Positions 50,318 to 61,200 of a DNA stretch of 64,000 bases are shown here, in pieces (the stretch's first letter is position 1; every line of letters starts with the position of its first letter). Position numbers and translations under genes: made by a program. The DNA is from Trogon surrucura (lineage: Eukaryota; Chordata; Aves; Trogoniformes; Trogonidae). Under the pieces are notes generated by a model that did no database searches, was not told where the DNA came from, and saw nothing but the letters and a program-made list of their open reading frames with translations. The stretch covers positions 15,163,058 through 15,227,057 of the forward strand of contig CM036631.1 in the NCBI GenBank assembly GCA_020746105.1, given 5' to 3'.

Positions 50318-50390
50318 TCTTTTGTTCTATTGGACTAGATGATCTTTTGAGGTCCCTCCCAACCCTTAACATTCTGCGATTCTATGAGAA
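50318..50390 (+). repeat. CR1 LINE 3' end, short plus-orientation fragment
   Basis: Contains ttggactagatgatctttt, gaggtccctcccaacc and attctgcgattctatgag, the last roughly 70 bases of CR1. The 5' side is lost. Confidence 0.78.
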
Positions 50391-52727
50391 AGTGGACAAC
50401 TTGGAAACTTAGACTCACAGAAAGACTTGTATCCATTTTCTACCCATGCCTGTAAAAATGAAAACCTATAAATTTTATTTACCAGAAGTGGGTTGTTTGT
50501 TTTCTTTGGACTTCAGCACATTCAAAGGGTTGTGAATGTTCCCAGCTGTTGACCAAAAGTGGGGAAAAAAAGTAAATATTTTCAAGAAGTGAACGAAATC
50601 CACAGATTACAATTACCCAGAAAGAAAGAAACAGCCTTAATCTACTCAAACTAACAGCACACAGTATTTGCCACATTTTCAGCAGCCCAGATGGCTCCAC
50701 TTTATTTACAGGCACCCTCTGAACAATTGTCGCCGCGTTGTGGAAACACTTGTTGCCGTTTTGACAACAGGAGGGAGATTATTCCCCCCAGTTACGAATC
50801 ACAAATCACCGAGGGCAGCTGCAGCCTCTGTTTCTTTATCATTCCCTTAAAGACGGGAATTTCAGTGAAAGGCTGAATTTATTAACTTTCCTGGCTGTGC
50901 TATTATAAGTGAAGAGAGATGAAAGATGGAGGAATGAAAGGGAGAGAAAGCGGAGTTGCGGCTGAGCCAAAAATTCTCCAACTGCCCCGTCTCGCCTACA
51001 GCTCCCGTGGTGTGAACACCCACATCAACCCATTCCCATTCAGTCCAGTTTACTGGAAACACATTTAGGTTGGTGTAAGAGGATGGATTTGTTGGTTGGT
51101 TTTTTTGGGGTGGGTTAAAAATTTTGCTTAAGAGAAACATTTGCCGTTATCAGAAGAAATCACCTACTTTCTATCATGCCAGCGGTATTTAAAGGAAATG
51201 GAAACGCAAGATAAAAATGCGGCGACGTCTTTCAAATAATTTGATCAGCCCGTCATGGAAGATTAAACTGCTCTGACTAAAAATACATTGACAGCCATGT
51301 CAATAATTAACAGAATTTTAGATGTTTCCTTAAAGTTCAGCAAGTAAATCACCACATGTATAACAAGCTACAAAGGTTAAGAGCTGCTGCCAGGGGATCT
51401 CAAGAACGCTCATCAGCCTAATTAACCTGACGGCGCGCAGTCTCCTCAATGCGAAAATCACAAGCAAAACAAACAAGAAAAAGTGAAAGAACACACAAAA
51501 TACAAGTTGTTCAGCTTATCCCAGATTGCCGGGGATATATTTTTCTCATGCCATTAACGGGGTACAGGGAGATATGCCCTTTAAATTAGCACCGTGTGAG
51601 CCTTTTGTTCTAGCACGTTTCAGACAAGCTCCTGGGGGTGGTTTGCCTCCCCAGTTGCTCAGTTCAACAGGAGCTGGGATGTAGCTTCCCAAGCCAGCCT
51701 TGGATTTACCTGTGAGATGCGGTGAGCTGGAAGGGAACCAGGCGAATAAATAAAACCACGACAAAACACAAGCCTCGTAATGCGCTACAAACAGGTTACA
51801 ATGCACGGGACTTAAGAGCATTAAGTAGATATAGCAAGCAGTAAAACAATCCCATGAAGTTTTTGTGCTGCCTAAGTGGGATTATCTTCGTATATGTTAA
51901 GGAGCATCCGACCAGATTAGACTCATTTATATCACAACACGTTTATGTGCTTTATCAGAGCAGATATGCAGAGCAGAAGCAGATCCTGGGCATCTCTGCT
52001 GACAATACACTGTCTTTTAAATGAGTGGTTTTACTCCAGGATAGGATTCTCTTCTTCCCCTTACGAATACAGACAGCAAAGTTCATTGAAACTGGAAGAA
52101 CACAAAAGTTTTCCACAGCCGACAAACTCCTAAGTCTCTGCACCTTTTGGATAGCCACATGCAAGCAATGCATTAAGATCACAAGCTCAGTTCACGAGTG
52201 GAACTTCATTTATTAATACCAACCAAGCATCTGAGCCACCGATATAAAATCTTTGCTCGTGTAATATTGCAGTAAACCAGAATTAGAGCAGGCATCAATT
52301 TGTTTATTTGTTTGGATTTTCCAGTAAGTACCTATTGCACAGAACATCAGCTGTTATTTCCAGGGGGGATTTGTTTGGCTCTGTATCCCTACTTGTAGCA
52401 TGAATGTTATTTAGAGTCTTCAACTTTTACAATTTTGCATCTGTCTAGAACATAGAAAGTGTAAATACAATTAAAGAAAGCACATACATTTTCCCCTAAC
52501 TTTCAAACACGGGTCACGCTGCCTTTTGTCATGTGTTTCTCCTGTTCACAGCTCGTTCCTTTCCCTGGTTTTATCTGCCCATATGCAGGTTAATTAGTCT
52601 TGTCCATGTGACCTAGTTTTGTTACCCGCAAATTTGTTTGCTTAACCACATATATAATATGAAATAACACAGTACTAAGAAAATCTGTCCCCAAAAAGCA
52701 AGGTGTGGAAAAAGTCACACATACCTA

Positions 52728-52825
52728 TTAGCTACTATAGATAATTAGCTACTATAGATAATTATATACTACTATAGATAATATACTAATATATACTACT
52801 ATAGATAATTAGCTGCTATAGATAA
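52728..52825 (+). repeat. 17-bp AT-rich minisatellite
   Basis: Units of TTAGCTACTATAGATAA at 52728-52744 and 52745-52761 are perfect. Longer variant units follow, and a last copy with one change sits at 52809-52825. Confidence 0.92.
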
Positions 52826-54476
52826 CTAAGCCAGCTTTACAAATACGTAGATTGTTATATGGAGAGTGGAACTTCCATGCTGAAAAAAATAAATGTTAAT
52901 ATGCCCTAAAGCAGTATGTGTCCATGTAGCCTGTTAAGTGAATTCAAATATTCATACACATAAGGTAGGTGTAACCTCTGTTTGGATGCTCTTTACCCTG
53001 AGAAACGGAGTATTTGATTCAAATTCAATCTCAGACAAAAAACAACCCTCCCCTTCCTCCCCTTGAAAGCACAGCGCGCGTGTCTGTCAGGAATTAAGCA
53101 AAGCTAATATTGCATGGTGTCACTCTGACCTAGACTATAATTCCAAGGTACACCCACCTGACTTAAAAAGAAAGAATTAAAAAAAAATATCTGGACCGTC
53201 CCAGAGCACATTTGCTGAACGATGGATATACCTTCTCTTAAGCAATTCTTTAATCTCTAGGTGACAAAATATGCTTTTCTGGCTATGTGGAGGAAATAAA
53301 TAAAAGCAGGGAGCAAATAATAGCTACAAAAGCCACTATTGGTGATACTCCAGAGTAAGAACTGAGCAGCCTGATTTCTCTGAGCTATCCCAGGGGATTT
53401 CCCAAGAGAGCTCTTCCTCCAAAGAACAGCTCTGGGTCCCATTTGCTACGGGGAAGGAATCACCAGTTGTGCATAGAGCTACATCAAAAAGCAAAACTTA
53501 GATCACTCCCCGAGTGCTTACAGCATAAGGTCCAGGAGAAGTCCAAAGGGAGGAAAGAAGGTGGCAGCAGGGAGCAGCAGGAGAAAGAGATGATTGGGTA
53601 AGAAAACAGCAGATCGATTATGAGGCGGATAAACGCGAAGTGACACGGGCAAAACCAGCTCTACACATCTACAACGATGGGCATCGAGCTAATTACTGCT
53701 GTTCAGGACAGACAGTGTTCGGCAAATGTCAGTTTATGCACTTCACTCACAAGAATAACTAGAATATTAGGAAAGAAATAAAGAACACAATAAAAGACAT
53801 TAAAAAAAAAAAATTAATACCGCGCAGAGAACATTCTCCAAACATCAACTTCACCGGACACTCGGGTGGAAATTATAACTACCTGATTATAAGTAGGAAA
53901 CTGAAAAGTGAGTAAATGGTATTGAGGGGGAAAACAGTTTAAAGCAGTATTTTTAAGATAAATCTTCAGAGGACAAATCACACGAGTATCTTGCGTGCTT
54001 CATTAGTACCAATAAATGCAAACACAATAGTAAGCAACCTAAATTAAGTAGCATCGCTAAGTGCTAACAGGATCAGCTGTTAATGATCTATTAGCATCAT
54101 AATTAGCAAATTAGATATTTATGCTCATTATCTACCGTTCAATTTGCAAACAATATTTTCAAGAGCTTGAATCAGTAGAAGTTCCACCTGAAACGTAACG
54201 TTTTCAATTCAGAGGTTACTGAGTTTCCTCACGATGCACCAAGGTTTACTTTTGGAGCTGCCACCAAGACATTGTTTCAGAAAGATGGAAAAAAAAAAAA
54301 AAATATCAGATCCTCTTCTCCTTCTACTTTGGTAGAACTAAAATCAGCAGAAGCTGTTTCTGCGTGCTCCTCTGATCTTGATTTTAAATGCACTACACAA
54401 AAACCTTCTACCTTACTAATGCCTAATTACACTATTGTTGCCATTACTGTGGCTTGGGATGCAATGGTTGAAGAAT

Positions 54477-54497
54477 TAAATAAATAAATAAATAAAA
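54477..54497 (+). repeat. (TAAA)n microsatellite
   Basis: About five TAAA units in upstream non-coding sequence. Confidence 0.9.
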
Positions 54498-55253
54498 AGG
54501 TCCCCAATGCACATAACTCTCCTTGCACACATTTCACTGGTTTTGAAACACGTTTCTTTCCAACCTTTTCAAGAAATTGAAAACAACTGTCCGTAGGCCA
54601 CTGCACCCTTTCCTCTTTACAAACCGGAGCGTTTTACAAAGGACAGGTCACCTCGGGGACGAGACCTCGCCAAACAGTCCTGGGGGCAACGTGTTCAATC
54701 ACGACCTAAAAAATCATGGCGACCTTTGCAACGGAAGAACGCCAAAAGGGAATTTCAAACATTAGGGTGAGCTTTATATATTGCCAGCGGTGACAATACC
54801 AACAGCCCATCCATCTACCTCTGCTCAGCCTGTCGGCGTTCCTCTGACCAAAAACTCATCGGTGCACCCACGATATTTCTTAACGAGTTCAGCCACTCTT
54901 CTGAAAACGTTATAATTCACCAGAAACTTGCGACTCTTTATTAAAAAAGCCTGATGTAAAGGGGCGCCCCCATTATCAACCAGTACATTGATCAAATGAT
55001 CCACATCCAGAAACGAGAACAAGAATTTACACCCTCCTCGGACAGGGCTACGTGTTCTTTTAGTGAAATGTTCCGCACAAAAGAATGAGTGATTTTGGTC
55101 TTCCTCACGTACAGGTGAATTAGTCAAGAAATTTTGGAGAAATCATCGACTGATGATCATCAGTAGATAAAACTGGTGCACAACATTCAGTGAATAAATT
55201 TCTCCAAGAAAAATAAGTTCAATTACACTTTCTCAGCTTCATAAACTATTTAC

Positions 55254-55274
55254 CAGCCAGCTTTTAGCTGGCTG
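55254..55274. repeat. Perfect 9-bp inverted repeat with 3-base loop
   Basis: CAGCCAGCT, TTT, AGCTGGCTG. It could form a tight hairpin. No gene end or other signal is attached to it, so no function is claimed. Confidence 0.8.
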
Positions 55275-58200
55275 CCTCAGGCAGATTGAATATCAGGCAA
55301 ATTATGGCCAAACAGACATCAAGAAGGCATTTAGTGTATTCTCTGCCCCTAAGCAAGATAAAATAGACGCAGGTATACGCCAACAAGTATCTCTTACTTG
55401 TTCTTACAAGTCTTTCGTGACAACAAGCTCTCTAAGAAGCCTGGAAAAAAAAATAAGCATTAACCAAATAACCTTTACAAAGATGTAGGGTATGAGGTGT
55501 GGCATCCACCAGCCTCCGAGATTTTCACATGGCAGAAATATCAATTATACCTGCCATGCAGCAAAAATGCATAGGTTTTTATATTTTTCCTGCAATCAAT
55601 TGCAGACAATGTTTACAGTAAACTCGCTTCAATGTTGCACAAGTGTTTTACTAACAGTAAAACTGGAGGACAAATATTTTCATGTGTATTTACAACTGTA
55701 ACACAGTATTTGTACACAGTTTGTGAGAAACCAATAAAATCACTCTGCAGGTGAAGCACAGGGACTGAGCACACTGAGATGTAAGAAATGTAAAGATTAC
55801 AATAGAATAAATTGCTTCCAAAAAAAAATTAATTCCAAATTTCCAGACTGAAAAGTTGAAGCTACCATCTAGTTCAAGGAGAGATTCAGAGTTTAATAAG
55901 AAAGATTTAGAAATTTTTTCAAAGTGAGAGCTGACAGAACCAGAGAGAAACAGAAATACTAAACAGTAACTTCGTCACCAATTCAGCTGTAGCCAAACGC
56001 TGAGGGCTACGAGGGAGAGAAAAAATAAGAATAAAAATTGCAACAACGTTGTGGAGCAAGGCTGGAGTTAACGATCACACAGATATACAATATAAATTAC
56101 GAAAGACCATTGATTAGACTATACTCCAGAATGACCAGTAAGGAAATACCGGTGTCTGAGGGACCTCAGCATGATATTTTCAGTCTCAGAGAAAGTCGTA
56201 CCAAATAAGTAAATTATCACAGGAGAGAATATCTCAAGGAAACATGCAAGTTTTTGAGCTGAACTTTCTCAAAAGGCTCCTTTTTCTCTTTTCTGCCTTC
56301 AAAACACCCAGAAGGATTGTGGAGGGGGTTTTCAGGAACTCAAAAATGAAGCTCATACCCTCACTTAAAGGCAAAACAGAAGAGCCGTCAGACACAGAAA
56401 TGCTGTTGCATATAGATATTGGAGAGCAGAAATATAATCCACTGGAAACCAAAGAAACAGTGACACGCTCTGATCCACGTGCGTGGGATATCAGCCCCTG
56501 CACTGCCACCACAAAACCACGCCGGAGGGATCAGCCCTTGGGAGGAAAACTGAAGGATATGGGGTTTGTGGGAACACAGAGGAAGGGGAACAGAAGAAAG
56601 GAGAAGAATAAAAAGGCAAAATAATATCCTGGGCTATTGTTTCTAGTATGGATCTTTTAGGGACCTTGATGTATTTTCTTCTGTGTGGCATTGAAAGGCT
56701 GCTTCACTCTTTGCATTAAAGCTTCCAATTTTGAAGTCAGCTCTGAGGTGGCATAAATAACTGACTTCAGCAGAGCTGCTGACACCAGCCGAGCACCTCA
56801 AGCTACATAAAATAAACACTTTTGTTCATCAAATGTTTTTTCACGGGTTTTGAAGTCTAACCATCTCGCGTGGCTTTATTCTGCGCATTCATTTGACAGG
56901 TGACTGGCACGCTGAGCGGCGTTCTCGGTGATACAAAACCACAACTCTTCAAACCCGAATGTAAAAGTGCAAAGGCCAGTGTAAAAAAGCAGAATTTGTC
57001 AAAGGCTAGGGCCTGTCATGATAAGATTTCCAAATATTTGTTTAGAGGTAATCTTCGCTCTCAGGTAAACACCACGCCGTTGGCAGTGTGAAGCACACCT
57101 TCTTGGTTCGCACAGCAGGAGCATTTAAAAAAAAAAAAAAAATCACATTTTTCTTCTGTAATGCTTCTCCTTCAGATGCAAAAATAGTAGCATCGGTTTG
57201 ATTTTGCAGGCGGTGCTTTTGGGATCTGGAAAGCACAGATAACACCTCAACTGCAGGCTGGTGAGCTGGGAGACATCAGAGGGTAAACCATAAAGACGGT
57301 TCGCAGCGGTCGGCGTAGGAAACCTCAAAACTACGGTCAGGCTGCAGGAGGAGAGGGATGGCTGCCTCTCCATCACCAGCTCCCAACCCTCACGCAGTCG
57401 TAACTACACACGGGATAGCACTTGGGCTTACAGCGGAGGGAAAGAAAACAGAGAAAAGAAAAAAGCAGTATCCACAGGTGCGAAACAACTTCTGCAGGAT
57501 CAAAAGGCAGGAGGGATATTTCGTGCCAGCCTCCAGGTTGCTCTTCTCTCCCGTGAGAAGCCTCTCCTCACCCCATATGACCTTACCTGGTGCCCGAGAG
57601 CAGAGTCGTTCGTACAACAGCCGGTGCCCACGTGGCCGAGCCTGCAGCCCTCCTGCCTCCCGACGGATCAAATCCGGTGTAACTGGGCTGGAAGTGAGAA
57701 AAGGGACAAGCGTAAAATTTCTGTGGGCTGTTGACTTCCCAAGTGTGTTTCAGGCACCCCTTAAGAAGGAAGAGATGATCCTTCCACCTGGAAGCTCCTT
57801 CACTCCTCCCCTCTCAAGGCAGAGAGTCACGGCTGAAGTCGGGCGAAATGAAGCTAACTCTTGATTAAGCATATTTTAAAGCACAAAGGCCTTGGTTCCT
57901 GGTCCTGCTTCATTACGATAGTGGGCAGTGGAAAAAAAAAAAAAGATGAGCAAACCCACAAAAAGGTGTCTCTTTCTTTGAGTTCTCATCTAGATGCCTC
58001 CTCTCCAGCACCCACAGCTGACACATCTTGCTGATCCCAATATGAATTACATGTTTATAAACTCCAGTTGCGTGCAGCGGACAGGTAGCCTTACCTACTC
58101 AAAAACATTGCCATTTCATTTTAAACTTCTCAGCTTTTTCAGGTCTCATCTGAACAGCGTATCGGTATGTGACAGGAGAGGGGCAACGACTAAGCTGAGC

Positions 58201-61200
58201 TAGGTCTTTGGGTGCACATCAACTTGTGTTGCTCCCATAGCAATTCCAGCTTCTGGGAGTTCATACAAGACATTCTTACTGGAAAATACACAGAACAACC
58301 AAGGATAAAGTTTAAAAAAATTTAATCGACCAGCAGTCACATTTCTTGTTATTATTATTTCTCAGAAGAGAAAATGGGTAACAAAAGCTACATGACTATC
58401 AGTAGCAGGAAAGGGTATCATCCTCTTGCTTATGTTTTTCAGGCTATAATACGCTTCAGAAAATCCTATCTTGATATTTCCTGGAGAAGACAAATTGTAC
58501 AGTCCACTGCCCTGATGGCAGGATCCTTCTGAATTCTTATTAAAGTAATGTATAATAGAATAAAAACCCTAATAACAATATACTACACCGAAGTCATGTC
58601 CTATGAGAATGTTGTCTAATTGGATAGACACCTTCCGAGAGGCATAATGTTTCACAAAGCCACAATCATTATAGCGTACTGAAAAATCTATTTTCAGAAA
58701 TAATGGCCACAGATATGTACACACGCTAGACTAAATTAATGGGCCAAATTACTGAGCTCGCTCCAGTGACGGCATGCTCCAAGGGAAACCTCAATGGGAC
58801 AGCAGCTGGTCTAAAAGAGCCAGGGGAAGATTTCCACAGGTCACTTAACTGCCAGTTTAAAATTTAATGTTATAGCTAACACAGAAGCTGTAAGGATACA
58901 TCCTGGGAGTAACCCAAAGGCTGGCAAGTGACACAAGTTTTATTATGCTCAGTTTTTCACCAGAGTAGGTCTTTTGAAAGTCCCTCTCGGGAGCGGTAGC
59001 AGGCAGCCGATTGCTCCTCTCCGCCTGCGGCGTGGCGGCGGGGCACGACTCGGGAGGGAATCCCTCCAGTTTCATAACTTGATAAGGTGAGTTAGTGATA
59101 TGGTGGAGGAATTCAGTGCACTCTTTCCGATTAATTAAAAAAGGAAATTAAAATCTCCATATGTTACAGTGGTCGGTAAAGCATTTGAAAACAGCGGGGA
59201 AATGGGAAAATGTAAACGCACGACAATTTTAACCAATATGTGACTGTTAACCAAAGTACAACGTGGTTTCCAGTTACACGACCCGTTCACATCACTCTTT
59301 CACCAGAAAAACTGCTTTCAAAATACACCTATGAGTAACACCAGGATCAATTTACCAACAGGCTAGTGCACATCACAGTTTCTGCAATCAGCCCTCCTTT
59401 TAAAACAGATTGATGGGACTTCTCATTACAAAAGCATCTCTTAGTACCCAGAATAGTTTTATCTCAAATTCTTTAATAATATTATTGCCTACAATTTGGT
59501 TAAAAATTAGGTTGGACCCGGTTTATCACACACTGTCAGTGACACCTTAAGCTACTAAGATGACTGGTCCAGATTTCACGTTAAAAAGAAAAAAAATCTG
59601 AGGGGAGACCCTCAAAGTGTTTCCCAAGAAGGGGAATTCCTAGGTAACACCACAGACTTTCAGCTGCAGAATTGACCAACTGCAACTTTCACAGATTAAG
59701 GAAGCAACTGATCACCAGTTCCATCAGAAATGCAGAGAGCAAGGTGGGGGATAAGAAACAAAGCTAAATATTGGGCCAGAATTTTGCATTTCCTACAAGG
59801 TGGGAAACCGAGACATTAGTTTTCATCAGCATTAGAGATTCTTTTAATAGCAGGATTAAATACATGGCGTTTTAAGGACTTTTTCCAGCATTTCTCTTGT
59901 TGCCTTTTCCACTGATTATTTTTACCTCTATGTACCACAGTGTCAGCAAACACTTTCTCCCTGGTTACAATTAACATAATGCAACACCTTAACTGTAATA
60001 GACTTCACCCCTGGGCATTTCTCTCCACCTCTGCTTCTTAAGCATGTATCGTCTTTGTTCTTTTTTCTCACCTACTCTTTTTTCCCCTCGATACTTTAGT
60101 TAAGCTTCATTCCAGCTGGTACAACCCATTGGTGACCGCCAGCTACTGTAAATAAACCAAAACCACATCACTCTACCTGAGACTTAACAAAGTGACCAGG
60201 TGATCTGCATAAGTCACAAACTATTTAAGATACACAGCTGCTTCTTGCATGCCCAGGTAAAAGTCATGACAGTGGAATGGTTGGATGACTTAAAACATTT
60301 ACACTGTTGTGTTAACACAAATTAAAGGAGGATCTTGACAATCAAAATAAGGGCTGTTGAACATATTCTCTGTTACACTCTGGTGATTAAACTTTAAATT
60401 TAAAGCTTAAACTGCTGGTTTCATAGCTTCACAGTCAGTGCTGAACAGAGAAACACCATTTACCTAACTGGTTTTTTGAGGTTCACTTTCAAAATTGACT
60501 CAGACAAGAGTAAACACCCTCTGTTTGTAATTGAAAGGACGTTGCTCCCAGAACTGCATTTCCATAACGACTGCCTCCTCATTACAATTCTGAAATTTCG
60601 TCAAGCACTCGCTCCGCTGATATTTTGTCAGTAAAGTTTAATTAAACAAAACACACCCGTGTGCTGTGAATCCGAAATTGTTCGGGTGTATGTGGCTAAG
60701 CAGAACGGCGTTACCAAAAACTGAAGAGACGGACACATTTAGAACCCAGACGTAGAAACGAAATGGTTTAAATCCATCATATACGACGACCCCTTCTACA
60801 TGAAAGGGCAACAACAATTCCAGAAGAATGACGCCATAGGGCCTGAATATTACAGCTTTACTAGTAAACAAAACAGGCTGGAGATGGTTTATGAGGCTTA
60901 ATTGCCTGTGCTCTCACTAGCTCACCCCAGGATTGCAGAGACCAAGTGAACGGGCACAATACGGATGCTCAGAGTCCCCCAGGCTCCATCCCTGACAGAC
61001 AGCCCGGTCGTTGTTGCTCCGTTTTGGAAAGGGAGTGAGCTCAGACATGCGGGAGCATCATCCTCAGGGATGAAGAACAGCCACTGACCTAGTTTATTTA
61101 ATTGTAAAGGCACCGTCCCCGGTGCCTCCAAGGTGGTGCCGGCACAACACTTACTGCATCGCTCAGCACCTCCTCATTAAGCATCCTATTGCTCAACCAC

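Noticed and set aside
57358-57864. 168-codon plus-strand frame
   Set aside because: It is the longest frame here but low in structure and Pro/Ser/Arg-rich, with no homologous motif recognised; it lies in a mildly GC-rich patch that reduces stop codons.
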